Shown here piece after piece: positions 28,734 through 37,585 of a DNA stretch of 64,000 bases; position 1 is the first letter of the stretch, and every line of letters starts with the position of its first letter. The stretch is taken from assembly GCF_018449515.1 (NCBI RefSeq), contig NZ_JAAVUQ010000005.1, forward strand, positions 248,001 to 312,000, written 5' to 3'. A program made the position numbers and the translations under genes. Below the pieces are notes generated by a model, which worked only from the letters and a program-made list of their open reading frames with translations, was not told the DNA's origin and did not search any database. Origin of the DNA: Caballeronia sp. dw_19 (lineage in GTDB: Bacteria > Pseudomonadota > Gammaproteobacteria > Burkholderiales > Burkholderiaceae).

Positions 28734-29169
28734 CACAGAACCAAGCTCCAGCATGGGAACATGAAAGGACGTGCGCGCCGCTGGAGCAAGGCCAACGCCT
28801 GCCGAAGCAGCGCGCCATGATAAAATTCGGGTCCGCCAAATAAGCGGTTCGCGCATTGGGTTGGCTGGCGGGATTAGCAGGCAGGATTGGCTGACCGGAT
28901 TAGCTAACATCAGTCGGCCGGCAGCGGGTTATGGGCGGATGTGTTGGTTCGAGTTCGCGGAATCGTGAATTTGCAGATTGTCGGCAACCGGCCCGGCCTC
29001 GTAGAACCGCCAACCAAGGCATGCGCCCTGCCGCGCCTTCCGATTTGAGCCCTGCAACCGTACGGCGCGAACATAAAAATGCCGGCTGGCGAAAAGCGCC
29101 TTTTCGGGATAGGGCGGCATCATTGACACACAGGCGTGCGAGAGAAGCTCGCGCGCGATGGAGAAAGGT
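28734..29169. other. Intergenic region between upp and yebC
   Basis: About 436 bp without a supported gene. An 8-bp inverted repeat GCTCCAGC/GCTGGAGC (28745-28752, 28780-28787) lies just after upp and could aid transcript ending, although no T-tract follows. Short repeats GGATTAGC occur near 28871 and 28897. The yebC promoter must be in the later part. Confidence 0.4.
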
Positions 29170-29898
29170 ATGGCGGGTCATTCAAAATGGGCCAACATCA
29201 AGCATAAGAAAGCGGCGACCGATGCCAAGCGTGGCAAGGTCTGGACGCGTCTTATCAAGGAAATTCAGGTCGCCGCACGCATGGGCGGCGGAGAAATGGA
29301 TACAAACCCGCGCCTGCGGCTCTCCGTCGAAAAGGCCTACGACGCCAACATGCCCAAGGACAACATCAACCGCGCTATCCAGCGCGGTGTGGGTGGTGTC
29401 GACGGTGCGACGTATGAAGAAATTCGCTACGAAGGCTACGGTATCGGCGGTGCGGCGATCATCGTGGACACCATGACGGACAACCGTACCCGGACCGTTG
29501 CGGAAGTCCGCCACGCGTTCTCGAAGTTCGGCGGCAACATGGGCACGGACGGCTCGGTGGCGTTCATGTTCGATCACGTCGGCCAGTTCCTGTTCGCTCC
29601 CGGCACGTCCGAAGACAAGCTGATGGAAGCGGCGCTCGAGGCAGGTGCGGACGACGTGGTGACGAATGACGACGGCAGCATTGAAGTAGTTTGCCCCGCC
29701 AACGACTTCCAGAAGGTGAAAGATGCACTGGAAGCTGCGGGGTTCAAGGCGGAAGTGGCGGAAATCATCATGAAGCCGCAGACGGAAGTCGAATTCACCG
29801 GCGAGGACGCGGCGAAAATGCAGAAATTGCTCGACGCGCTGGAAAATCTGGACGACGTGCAAGAGGTGTACACCAACGCGGCCATCGACCAGGAATGA
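29170..29898 (+). CDS. yebC: YebC/PmpR-family DNA-binding or translation factor
   Basis: This 242-residue protein opens with the family signature '[22 protein letters not shown]' and has three domains of the TACO1/YebC fold, with '[15 protein letters not shown]' and '[23 protein letters not shown]'. Members were described as transcription regulators, and recent work on the family links them to relief of ribosome stalling. The ATG at 29170 with GAGAAAGG before it is preferred over one 12 bp upstream. It stands alone, with gaps on both sides. Confidence 0.93.
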   Translation: MAGHSKWANIKHKKAATDAKRGKVWTRLIKEIQVAARMGGGEMDTNPRLRLSVEKAYDANMPKDNINRAIQRGVGGVDGATYEEIRYEGYGIGGAAIIVDTMTDNRTRTVAEVRHAFSKFGGNMGTDGSVAFMFDHVGQFLFAPGTSEDKLMEAALEAGADDVVTNDDGSIEVVCPANDFQKVKDALEAAGFKAEVAEIIMKPQTEVEFTGEDAAKMQKLLDALENLDDVQEVYTNAAIDQE

Positions 29899-30470
29899 CT
29901 GCCGGGTAAATGAGCCGGTTGGCCACAAAGCCGCCGCGACGGTTTGTCTGAACACCCGTGCGGCGCGGATGTGCCCGGTGTGGGACGTCCGAAGCCACTG
30001 TCCGTTTCTGGCTCGATTGGTGCATGTGGCGGTGGGTTCAGTCGTTTGTTTGAACAGCGGAGCCCGGACGCGTGCGCGCCGAATACGGTGGCCATGGGTA
30101 AATAAACCCGCCGGTTGGCGCGTTATGTGAAAGGCAAGCCGGCAGACCACGCCGGGCATGTTTCCAGCAATCCGACCCTGAAATGCAGGCTGGATATAGC
30201 CGTTGAGGTGGGCCGAACCTGGCCGGAAGCCGCGTTTGACAGCCAGGAAGTCGAGTGACGCAGCCGCGTGATGGCGCGAACCGCTTCCACCGTCAATGCA
30301 CCCGCCGAGGATTCGGCAGACGACCGGCCAAGATCCGGCGCATGACAAAGCAGATATCCGCGGATCAGGCGCGGCGGACCAATTTAAATCGGCTCGAATT
30401 GATAAAAATCGATTCGACCCTGGTCCACCCTCCTGCCGCCATGAATTTCTTAAGATCTTCGAGGATTTAA
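29899..30470. other. Intergenic region between yebC and purD
   Basis: About 570 bp. Small frames on both strands lack ribosome-binding sites or family features. The last 20 bp carry the purD ribosome-binding site GAGGA. No terminator, tRNA or repeat was recognised with confidence. Confidence 0.4.
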
Positions 30471-31760
30471 ATGAAGTTACTCGTCGTCGGTTCCGGCGGT
30501 CGCGAACACGCGCTCGCGTGGAAGCTCGCGCAGTCGCCGCGCGTGCAAATGGTTTATGTCGCGCCGGGTAACGGCGGCACGGCTCAGGACGAGCGTCTGC
30601 TCAATGTCGACATTACCGATCCCGCCGCACTCGCTGATTTCGTGGAGAAAGAGCAGATTGCGCTGACCGTGGTCGGCCCCGAAGGTCCGCTCGCGGCGGG
30701 TATCGTCAACCTGTTCCGCTCACGTGGCCTGAAAATTTTCGGCCCGACCAGGGAAGCCGCGCAACTCGAAAGCTCGAAGGACTTCGCGAAAGCGTTCATG
30801 AAGCGCCACGCTATTCCGACGGCCGAATACGAAACGTTCACGGACATAGCCGCTGCCCACGCGTATCTGGACACGAAGGGCGCGCCCATCGTCATCAAGG
30901 CCGACGGACTCGCGGCCGGCAAAGGCGTGGTCGTGGCAACGACGCTTGAAGAAGCGCACGCGGCTGTCGATTCCATGCTCGCCGACAACAAACTGGGCGA
31001 CGCCGGTGCGCGCGTGGTGATCGAAGAATTCCTGGACGGCGAGGAAGCGAGCTTTATCGTGATGGTGGACGGCAAGCATGTGCTGGCACTGGCCTCGAGT
31101 CAGGACCACAAGCGCTTGCTCGACGGCGACAAGGGCCCGAACACCGGCGGCATGGGCGCCTATTCGCCCGCGCCTATCGTCACACCGCAACTGCACGCCC
31201 GCGTCATGCGCGAAATCATCCTGCCGACGGTGCGTGGCATGGAGCAGGAAGGCATCCGCTACACCGGTTTCCTGTACGCGGGCCTGATGATCGACGCGCA
31301 CGGCAATCCGAAAACGCTCGAATTCAATTGCCGGATGGGTGACCCGGAAACGCAACCGATCATGGCGCGCCTGAAGGGCGATTTCTCGAAGGTAGTGGAA
31401 CTGGCGATCGCCGGGACGCTGGCGACGGCGGAGATCGAATGGGACCGGCGCACAGCGCTCGGCGTCGTGCTGGCCGCGCACAACTACCCGGACACGCCGC
31501 GCAAGGGCGACCGGATCAACGGCATTCCTCCAGAGACGCCGGAAGCCGTGACTTTCCACGCAGGCACCACGCTGGAAAACGGCAAGCTCAGTACATCGGG
31601 CGGACGCGTGTTGTGCGTCGTGGGTTTGTCGGACTCGGTACGTGGCGCGCAGTCCGTCGTCTACGATACGATCAATCAAATCGCGTTCGACGGCATGCAG
31701 TATCGGCGAGACATTGGTTATCGCGCATTGAATCGTAAAGCGGCAGACCGCCAGAGCTGA
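30471..31760 (+). CDS. purD: Phosphoribosylamine--glycine ligase
   Basis: This 429-residue ATP-grasp enzyme joins glycine to phosphoribosylamine, the second step of purine synthesis. Landmarks are the N-terminal 'LLVVGSGGREHALAWKLAQSP', the ATP-grasp lid region 'PIVIKADGLAAGKGVVVA', 'EEFLDGEEASFIVMVDG' and the metal-binding 'LEFNCRMGDPETQ'. A GAGGATTTAA leader precedes the ATG. It is followed by a strong hairpin terminator at 31846-31884, so it is probably not co-transcribed with hemF. Confidence 0.96.
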   Translation: MKLLVVGSGGREHALAWKLAQSPRVQMVYVAPGNGGTAQDERLLNVDITDPAALADFVEKEQIALTVVGPEGPLAAGIVNLFRSRGLKIFGPTREAAQLESSKDFAKAFMKRHAIPTAEYETFTDIAAAHAYLDTKGAPIVIKADGLAAGKGVVVATTLEEAHAAVDSMLADNKLGDAGARVVIEEFLDGEEASFIVMVDGKHVLALASSQDHKRLLDGDKGPNTGGMGAYSPAPIVTPQLHARVMREIILPTVRGMEQEGIRYTGFLYAGLMIDAHGNPKTLEFNCRMGDPETQPIMARLKGDFSKVVELAIAGTLATAEIEWDRRTALGVVLAAHNYPDTPRKGDRINGIPPETPEAVTFHAGTTLENGKLSTSGGRVLCVVGLSDSVRGAQSVVYDTINQIAFDGMQYRRDIGYRALNRKAADRQS

Positions 31761-31845
31761 AGCGGAACCGGTGTTAAGGTAGCCGGAAGCAAGGTGACCG
31801 GAAACCGTCATCAGAAACCGTCGCCGGAAACGCAGCACATTGAGC

Positions 31846-31884
31846 AACGCACTGCCGGACCTTCGCGTCCGGCAGTGCGTTTTA
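31846..31884 (+). terminator. Strong hairpin terminator after purD
   Basis: A perfect 15-bp stem (AACGCACTGCCGGAC with its complement at 31867-31881) encloses a 6-nt loop and is followed by TTTAG. It lies 86 bp after the purD stop and 92 bp before hemF. Confidence 0.8.
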
Positions 31885-31975
31885 GAAGGAACGCGCACAG
31901 GACCAGGCAACTTTGGGCCAATCCAAGGTTCACCCACTCCGGGCCCTTTCCCCGCAAGCCGTAAAACAGTCCACG

Positions 31976-32899
31976 ATGACCGCTCCAACCTACGACGTAC
32001 AAGCTGTCCGCACTTATCTGACCGGTTTGCAAAAGCAGATCGCGCAGGCGCTCGGCGCGTTCGACGGCACTGAATTTTCCATCGATTCCTGGCAGCGTGG
32101 CCCGGAAGAACGATTGCGCGGGGGCGGTGCCACACGGATTCTCGAAGGCGGCCAGTTTTTCGAACGCGGCGGCATCGGCTTCTCCGATGTAGCCGGTGAC
32201 GCTTTGCCGCCCTCGGCGAGCGCCGCGCGTCCACAACTTGCCGGGCGTGGTTTCGAGGCCATGGGCGTGTCGCTTGTCATGCATCCGCGCAATCCGCACT
32301 GCCCTACCGTGCACATGAACGTGCGCCTGCTGATAGCGACGAAAGCGGGTGAGCCCCCACTGTTCTGGTTCGGCGGCGGCATGGATCTCACGCCTTATTA
32401 CGGCTACGAGGAAGACGCGCGGCATTTTCACGGCGTCTGCCGGGACGCGCTGGCACCCTTCGGAACAGATCTGTACCCGCGTTTCAAGAAATGGTGCGAC
32501 GAGTATTTTTATCTCAAGCATCGCAATGAAGCGCGTGGGGTCGGCGGGATTTTCTTCGACGACGTCTCGGAACCCGGTTTCGACGAATCGTTCGCCATGA
32601 TGCGCAGTGTCGGCGACAGCTTCCTGGCCGCGTATCTGCCAATCATCGAACGCCGGCGTGACACGCCTTACGGCGAAGGGCAACGGGAATTCCAGACCTA
32701 CCGGCGCGGCCGTTACGTGGAATTCAACCTCGTCTTCGACCGCGGCACGTTGTTCGGGCTGCAAAGTGGCGGCCGGACAGAATCCATCCTGATGTCGATG
32801 CCGCCGGCTGTCACGTGGCGCTACGACTGGAAGCCGGAGCCGGGCACGCCCGAAGCGCGGCTTTACTCCGATTTCCTGGTGCCACGAGAGTGGCTATAA
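31976..32899 (+). CDS. hemF: Oxygen-dependent coproporphyrinogen III oxidase
   Basis: This 307-residue cytoplasmic enzyme decarboxylates coproporphyrinogen III to protoporphyrinogen IX using O2 in heme synthesis. Conserved segments include 'ESIDSWQRG'-like 'FSIDSWQRG', '[14 protein letters not shown]', '[23 protein letters not shown]', 'GGIFFDDV' and the C-terminal '[12 protein letters not shown]...WRYDW'. The ATG at 31976 begins the homologous region; frames open further upstream have no support. The ribosome-binding site is weak. The gene is followed by four 11-bp tandem repeats and then nadD. Confidence 0.95.
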   Translation: MTAPTYDVQAVRTYLTGLQKQIAQALGAFDGTEFSIDSWQRGPEERLRGGGATRILEGGQFFERGGIGFSDVAGDALPPSASAARPQLAGRGFEAMGVSLVMHPRNPHCPTVHMNVRLLIATKAGEPPLFWFGGGMDLTPYYGYEEDARHFHGVCRDALAPFGTDLYPRFKKWCDEYFYLKHRNEARGVGGIFFDDVSEPGFDESFAMMRSVGDSFLAAYLPIIERRRDTPYGEGQREFQTYRRGRYVEFNLVFDRGTLFGLQSGGRTESILMSMPPAVTWRYDWKPEPGTPEARLYSDFLVPREWL

Positions 32900-32942
32900 A
32901 AGAACTGCGAAAGAACTGCGAAAGAAGCCGCAAGAAGGCTGC
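32899..32942 (+). repeat. Four 11-bp tandem repeats after hemF
   Basis: Units AAAGAACTGCG (twice, exact), AAAGAAGCCGC and AAGAAGGCTGC run from the last base of the hemF stop codon. The 11-bp period is close to one helical turn. The origin could be replication slippage. Confidence 0.7.
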
Positions 32943-32967
32943 AGACTATGAGACCTGATCGCTGCAC

Positions 32968-33693
32968 GTGTTGCAATCTGTCCCCGAAGAGGATCGTCCA
33001 CTGAAATCGAACCTCCCTTGCGCTCGACGCGTCGGTTTACTGGGCGGCACATTCGACCCGATTCACGACGCTCATCTGGCCCTTGCGCGCCGTTTCGCCG
33101 AGTTGCTCGACCTGACGGAACTCGTGCTGTTGCCGGCCGGCCAGCCGTGGCAGAAAAAGGATGTCACCGCGGCGCATCACCGGCTTGCCATGACCCGCGC
33201 GGCGGCGGATTCGCTGCATGCGGAAGGATTGCAAGTCATCGTCGCCACCGATGAAATCGATCACGACGGCCCGACCTATACCGTGGAGACGCTGGCTCGC
33301 TGGCGCGCGCGAGAAGGTGCGGACGCGTCGCTGTCACTTTTGATCGGCGCCGACCAGCTCGTGCACCTGGATTCATGGCGCGACTGGAAACGCCTGTTCG
33401 AGTTTGCGCACGTGTGTGTGGAAACCCGTGCCGGATTTAATGTCTCAACGGTTTCTCCCGCCGTAGCCGCGGAGATTACCGCGCGCAGCGCCCCGGCTGA
33501 GGTGCTGCAAGCCACGCCGCACGGCCATCTGCTGATTGATTCCGCGCTGGAGCTGGAAGTGTCGGCAACGGAAATCCGCGAGCAGTTGGGAGAACGCCTG
33601 CGGGCGCACGCGGCGGGTGAGAAAGGCGCCGAGAGTCATGTACCGTCCGCCGTATGGGACTATATTGTTCAACACCACTTGTATCATCGGTAA
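32968..33693 (+). CDS. nadD: Nicotinate-nucleotide adenylyltransferase
   Basis: This enzyme adenylates nicotinate mononucleotide in NAD synthesis. The nucleotidyltransferase signature '[18 protein letters not shown]' holds the H-x-x-H pair, and 'SATEIREQL' matches the C-terminal ATP-binding motif. The frame has no ATG near the homologous start; GTG at 32968 gives 241 residues but has no good ribosome-binding site. A CTG at 33001 preceded by AGAGGA is an alternative that would shorten it by 11 residues. The stop lies inside a 13-bp tandem duplication, 17 bp before rsfS, so the two are co-transcribed. Confidence 0.9.
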   Translation: MLQSVPEEDRPLKSNLPCARRVGLLGGTFDPIHDAHLALARRFAELLDLTELVLLPAGQPWQKKDVTAAHHRLAMTRAAADSLHAEGLQVIVATDEIDHDGPTYTVETLARWRAREGADASLSLLIGADQLVHLDSWRDWKRLFEFAHVCVETRAGFNVSTVSPAVAAEITARSAPAEVLQATPHGHLLIDSALELEVSATEIREQLGERLRAHAAGEKGAESHVPSAVWDYIVQHHLYHR

Positions 33694-33709
33694 AAACCAT
33701 CGGTAAAAA
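33685..33709 (+). repeat. 13-bp tandem duplication at the nadD stop
   Basis: CATCGGTAAAAA occurs at 33685-33696 and 33698-33709. The first copy supplies the nadD stop codon and the second fills the space just before the rsfS ATG, where no strong ribosome-binding site is seen. Confidence 0.7.
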
Positions 33710-33710
33710 T

Positions 33711-34151
33711 ATGGAAATCACAAAGCTTCAACGCGCGATCATCGACGGTCTCGAAGACGTCAAGGCGCAGGACATCAAGGTGTTCAACACCACCCACCTG
33801 ACCGCCCTCTTCGACCGTGTCATCGTCGCGAGCGGCACGTCGAATCGTCAGACCAAGGCGCTCGCCAACAGCGTGCGCGACAAGGTCAAGGGGCTGGGCG
33901 GCGACGTCATCAGCACCGAAGGCGAGGAAGTCGGCGAGTGGGTGCTGGTCGATTGCGGCGACGCCGTCGTCCATATCCTGCAACCGGCGCTGCGCCAGTA
34001 CTACAACCTCGAAGAGGTCTGGGGCGACAAACCCGTGCGGGTGAAACTGCAAAGCTCGGGTGGCTTCAGCGGCGCCCAGGTGAGCGTGTCGGACGACGAA
34101 GAAGACGACGAGCCGGCGGCCAAGCCAGCTCGCAAGACCACGCGCCGCTGA
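33711..34151 (+). CDS. rsfS: Ribosomal silencing factor RsfS
   Basis: This 146-residue protein of the RsfS/Iojap family binds ribosomal protein L14 and blocks joining of the subunits during starvation. The core 'LQRAIIDGLEDVKAQDIKVFNT...FDRVIVASGTSNRQTKALANSV' and 'EGEEVGEWVLVDCGDAVVHILQPALRQYYNLEEVW' are characteristic. After the core comes a 30-residue acidic then basic tail (SDDEEDDEPAAKPARKTTRR), longer than in E. coli. It sits between nadD and rlmH, the common order in proteobacteria. Confidence 0.94.
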   Translation: MEITKLQRAIIDGLEDVKAQDIKVFNTTHLTALFDRVIVASGTSNRQTKALANSVRDKVKGLGGDVISTEGEEVGEWVLVDCGDAVVHILQPALRQYYNLEEVWGDKPVRVKLQSSGGFSGAQVSVSDDEEDDEPAAKPARKTTRR

Positions 34152-34233
34152 CGTTCGCCGCACCCGTACGTCGCGCTGCCCGTCAAGGTAAAAGCGCGGA
34201 CGTAGTGCGGGTGAAGCGCTTTGCAATGTCGCC

Positions 34234-34704
34234 ATGAAACTTCATATCCTCGCGGTCGGCCACAAGATGCCCGACTGGATCGCGACCGGCTTCGACGAGT
34301 ATGCGAAACGCATGCCGCCCGAGCTGCGCGTCGAGTTGCGTGAGATCAAGCCCGAACAGCGTTCATCGGGACGTAACGCCGAGAGCGTGATGGCTGCCGA
34401 ACGCCTGCGAATCGAGGCGGCGCTGCCCAAGAATGCGCGGCTTGTCGCGCTCGATGAACGCGGCCGTGACTGGACCACCATGCAACTCGCCGGCGCATTG
34501 CCGGACTGGCAGCAGGAAGGCCGTGACGTGGCGTTCGTGATCGGCGGCGCCGACGGTCTCGACCCGCAGGTCAAGGCGCGTGCCGAAGTCCTGCTGCGTG
34601 TTTCAAGTCTCACGCTGCCGCACGGCATGGTCCGCGTGCTGCTGGCCGAACAGCTTTATCGCGCGTGGAGCATCACGCAAAATCATCCCTATCATCGCGC
34701 GTAA
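34234..34704 (+). CDS. rlmH: 23S rRNA pseudouridine(1915) N3-methyltransferase RlmH
   Basis: This 156-residue SPOUT-fold enzyme methylates pseudouridine 1915 in 23S rRNA on the assembled ribosome. Family segments are the N-terminal '[25 protein letters not shown]', the knot region '[20 protein letters not shown]' and the C-terminal '[17 protein letters not shown]'. The length is typical. It follows rsfS with 82 bp between and precedes maf in the same direction. Confidence 0.96.
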   Translation: MKLHILAVGHKMPDWIATGFDEYAKRMPPELRVELREIKPEQRSSGRNAESVMAAERLRIEAALPKNARLVALDERGRDWTTMQLAGALPDWQQEGRDVAFVIGGADGLDPQVKARAEVLLRVSSLTLPHGMVRVLLAEQLYRAWSITQNHPYHRA

Positions 34705-34778
34705 CGTATGAGGTGTGGCATCGGGCGTTGAACAACCACGCTTGGGGCTACGGCGCGTGACCTTCAATATCCGCGAAC

Positions 34779-35399
34779 ATGCCATCGTCCAGCTTCCCTT
34801 TTGTTTATCTCGCGTCGCAAAGTCCCCGGCGGCAAGAACTGTTACAGCAACTCGGCGTGCGCTTCGAGTTGTTGCTGCCGCGTCCCGATGAAGACGCCGA
34901 AGCGCTCGAAGCCGAGTTGCCCGGTGAGGCGGCCGACGTCTATGTACTGCGTGTTTGCGCAGCAAAGGCGCAAGCGGCCTACGCTCGCCGCCAGAAGGAC
35001 GGACATCGTGCGGCACCCATTCTGGTGGCCGATACAACCGTCACCCTGGATGGCGCGATCATGGGCAAGCCCGACAACGCGGACCATGCCGTCGCAATGC
35101 TCGAACGGCTATCCGGGCGCGATCACGAGGTGCTGACAGCGCTTGCCGTGGTCGATGCCGACGGCGTTCTGCTCACGCCTGTTCTGTCGCGTTCGCTCGT
35201 GCGGTTCGCCGCTGTCGAACGTGCTGCACTGCAGCGTTACGCGGCCACGGGTGAACCGCTCGGAAAGGCCGGTGCATATGGCGTTCAGGGACGCGCCGCG
35301 GCGTTTATCGAACGGATCGAGGGGTCCTATTCGGGTATCATGGGCCTGCCTCTTTTCGAAACAGCAGCACTCCTGCGCGTGGCGCGCGTTGACTTCTAA
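34779..35399 (+). CDS. Maf-type nucleotide pyrophosphatase (YhdE-like)
   Basis: This 206-residue Maf-family protein hydrolyses non-canonical or excess nucleoside triphosphates; the YhdE subgroup prefers dTTP and UTP. It carries the opening '[20 protein letters not shown]', the middle '[30 protein letters not shown]' and the C-terminal '[29 protein letters not shown]'. The subgroup is judged from the gene order next to rng, not from specificity residues. Only 7 bp separate its stop from the rng start, so coupling is likely. Confidence 0.92.
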   Translation: MPSSSFPFVYLASQSPRRQELLQQLGVRFELLLPRPDEDAEALEAELPGEAADVYVLRVCAAKAQAAYARRQKDGHRAAPILVADTTVTLDGAIMGKPDNADHAVAMLERLSGRDHEVLTALAVVDADGVLLTPVLSRSLVRFAAVERAALQRYAATGEPLGKAGAYGVQGRAAAFIERIEGSYSGIMGLPLFETAALLRVARVDF

Positions 35400-35406
35400 A
35401 CAGTCC

Positions 35407-36876
35407 ATGAACGAAGAAATCCTGATCAACGTCACACCGCAGGAAACCCGCGTTGCCCTCGTTCAGCAAGGCGCGGTGCAAGAGCTGCACGTCGAGCGCA
35501 CGTTGTCGCGCGGACGGGTAGGCAATGTCTATCTCGGCAAGGTCGTGCGCGTGCTGCCTGGCATGCAGTCGGCCTTTATCGATATCGGGCTCGAACGTGC
35601 GGCGTTCCTGCACGTGGCGGATATCTGGCATCCGCGTATTGCCGGCGAAACGCATTCGAACGCGCCGCATACGCCGATCGAGAAGATCGTGTTCGAAGGC
35701 CAGGCGCTGATGGTGCAGGTGGTCAAGGATCCTATCGGCACCAAGGGCGCGCGGCTTTCCACGCAGGTGAGTATCGCGGGGCGAACACTGGTCTATCTGC
35801 CGCAGGAGCCGCATATCGGGATCTCGCAGAAGATTGCCAGCGAGGCTGAACGCGAGGCCATCCGGGCACGGCTCACGGCTGTTCTTCCCGTTGACGAAAA
35901 AGGCGGCTACATCGTCCGGACGATTGCGGAAGATGCGTCGAGTGAAGAGCTTGCGGCCGACGTCGCTTATTTGCGCAAGACATGGGCGACGATTGTCGCG
36001 CAATCGACGCGGGTAGCGCCGACCTCGCTGCTGCATCAGGATCTCAATCTTGCACAGCGCGTGTTACGCGATTTCGTCAACGACGAGACTTCGCGTATTC
36101 AGGTCGATTCGCGCGAGACGTACCAGATGCTGGCCGACTTCGCGATCGAGTTCACGCCGGCTGTGGCTTCCCGTGTGCATCACTATGCGGGCGAGCGGCC
36201 GCTATATGACCTGTACAACATTGAAGCCGAGATTCAGCGCGCGTTGTCACGCCGGGTCGACTTGAAGTCGGGCGGTTATCTGATGATCGACCAGACCGAA
36301 GCAATGACCACCATCGACGTGAATACGGGCGGTTATGTAGGTGCCCGTAATTTTGACGATACGATCTTCAAAACGAATCTCGAAGCAGCGCACACCATTG
36401 CACGGCAACTGCGGTTGCGCAATCTGGGCGGGATCATCATTATCGATTTCATCGACATGGAAAACGTCGAGCATCGCGATCAGGTGCTTGGCGAATTGAA
36501 GAAGGCGTTGTCACGAGATCGGACGCGGGTGACGGTGAACGGGTTTTCGCAGTTGGGGCTGGTTGAGATGACCCGCAAGCGCACACGTGAATCGCTCGCG
36601 CATGTGTTGTGCGAGCCGTGTCCGACCTGCGATGGCAAAGGCCAGGTGAAAACGCCGCGCACCGTGTGTTACGACGTGCTGCGCGAGATCATGCGTGAGT
36701 CGCGTCAGTTCAATCCGCGCGAGTTTCGCGTGGTGGCGTCGCAGCAGGTGATCGATTTGTTTCTCGAAGAAGAGTCGCAACATCTGGCGATGTTGATGGA
36801 CTTTATTGGCAAGCCGGTTTCGCTTCAGGTGGAGTCGAATCTGAGTCAGGAGCAATACGATATTGTGTTGATGTAG
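35407..36876 (+). CDS. rng: Ribonuclease G
   Basis: This 489-residue RNase E/G-family endonuclease matures 16S rRNA and cuts mRNAs. It has the N-terminal S1 domain ('RGRVGNVYLGKVVRVLPGMQSAFIDIGLERAAFLHV'), catalytic aspartates in 'MTTIDVNTGGYVG' and 'IIIIDFIDME', and the zinc-link 'CPTCDGKGQ'. It lacks the long C-terminal scaffold of RNase E, as expected for RNase G. The ATG at 35407 begins the homologous region (MNEEILINVTPQETRVAL); the longer open frame is the tail of maf in another phase. Confidence 0.96.
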   Translation: MNEEILINVTPQETRVALVQQGAVQELHVERTLSRGRVGNVYLGKVVRVLPGMQSAFIDIGLERAAFLHVADIWHPRIAGETHSNAPHTPIEKIVFEGQALMVQVVKDPIGTKGARLSTQVSIAGRTLVYLPQEPHIGISQKIASEAEREAIRARLTAVLPVDEKGGYIVRTIAEDASSEELAADVAYLRKTWATIVAQSTRVAPTSLLHQDLNLAQRVLRDFVNDETSRIQVDSRETYQMLADFAIEFTPAVASRVHHYAGERPLYDLYNIEAEIQRALSRRVDLKSGGYLMIDQTEAMTTIDVNTGGYVGARNFDDTIFKTNLEAAHTIARQLRLRNLGGIIIIDFIDMENVEHRDQVLGELKKALSRDRTRVTVNGFSQLGLVEMTRKRTRESLAHVLCEPCPTCDGKGQVKTPRTVCYDVLREIMRESRQFNPREFRVVASQQVIDLFLEEESQHLAMLMDFIGKPVSLQVESNLSQEQYDIVLM

Positions 36877-36896
36877 GAACTCGACCGGACAAGACA

Positions 36897-37268
36897 CTAC
36901 GGCTGCGCAAGGATATCCACGGGCACAGCGAGCGCCTTGGCTATAGCAGCAAGTTTTTTGAACGTGCCGTTTCGCTTCCCACTTTCGATCTGGCTCAAAT
37001 ACGGCTTGCTAATGCCGGATGCTTCGCTCAACGCGTCCTGAGTGAGATTGCGATATTCGCGCCAGGCGCGTATTGGGTGTGCGCCGGCCAACTCAGCATC
37101 GAGCACAGCGGCTGGCACGTGGAAACCATCGTCGGCTGCTTTCGCTTGATCAAAAAGCGCTTCGTCATCGAGATCCTCGATCAACGGCGCGACGCGGTTC
37201 CAGATTTCGATAGGCACGATCGCGAATTCAGCGCGACCGTCGCGCTCGATAAATTGAATGGCAGTCAT
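36897..37268 (-). CDS. HigA-like antitoxin, XRE-family helix-turn-helix
   Basis: This 123-residue protein has an N-terminal segment of about 70 residues and a C-terminal helix-turn-helix ('LTQDALSEASGISKPYLSQIESGKRNGT', about residues 75-105) of the Cro/C1 type. Its start overlaps the toxin stop by 4 bp (ATGA), which couples their translation. In such pairs the antitoxin neutralises the toxin and represses the promoter through the HTH. The toxin-first order matches the HigBA group. The N-terminal part may be the toxin-binding region; this is inference. Confidence 0.85.
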   Translation of the reverse strand: MTAIQFIERDGRAEFAIVPIEIWNRVAPLIEDLDDEALFDQAKAADDGFHVPAAVLDAELAGAHPIRAWREYRNLTQDALSEASGISKPYLSQIESGKRNGTFKKLAAIAKALAVPVDILAQP

Positions 37269-37519
37269 TCGTAAGCCCCTCCTCGAGGTCTGACGGCAAG
37301 CACCAGGATCACCAGTTTGCCATCGTTGATTTCAAACAAAACACGCCAGTCACCAACACGTAACCGATAGCCATCGCGTCCGGTTAACTTCTTCACATTG
37401 GCAGCCGAGTACGGATCGTTCGCAAGCACCTTTATCTTCGCCTGGATCGTGGCAGCGACGTTACGCGGCATTGTTTTGAGTACTTTGACAGCGTCTTTGG
37501 TGTATTCGATCGTGTACAT
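37265..37519 (-). CDS. RelE/HigB-type toxin
   Basis: This 84-residue protein has the RelE/ParE fold pattern: 'YTIEYTKDAVKVLKTMPRNVAATIQAKIKVLANDP', then 'VKKLTGRDGYRLRVGDWRVLFEINDGKLVILVLAVRPRGGAY'. RelE-group toxins cut mRNA on the ribosome; the basic residues in 'RLRVGDWRVLF' are those usually needed. The ATG at 37519 is preferred over the longer open frame because the fold begins there and the operator lies immediately upstream. It is followed by the antitoxin with a 4-bp overlap. Confidence 0.88.
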   Translation of the reverse strand: MYTIEYTKDAVKVLKTMPRNVAATIQAKIKVLANDPYSAANVKKLTGRDGYRLRVGDWRVLFEINDGKLVILVLAVRPRGGAYE

Positions 37520-37526
37520 GACCAAT

Positions 37527-37543
37527 GTTAGCATAATGCTAAC
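37527..37543. promoter_or_regulatory. Palindromic operator of the toxin-antitoxin pair
   Basis: GTTAGCATAATGCTAAC is a perfect 8-bp inverted repeat with a 1-bp centre, starting 8 bp upstream of the toxin ATG. It would overlap the core promoter, so binding by the HTH antitoxin should shut off transcription. The position and symmetry support this; binding is inferred. Confidence 0.7.
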
Positions 37544-37585
37544 AAATTGCAAACACCAGCCGTCCTGGATTGGCACAAGCCCCCC

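Noticed and set aside
29182-30348. 388-codon open frame antisense to yebC and the following gap
   Set aside because: Most of it mirrors the yebC coding sequence in another phase; the extension into the gap has no recognisable protein features.
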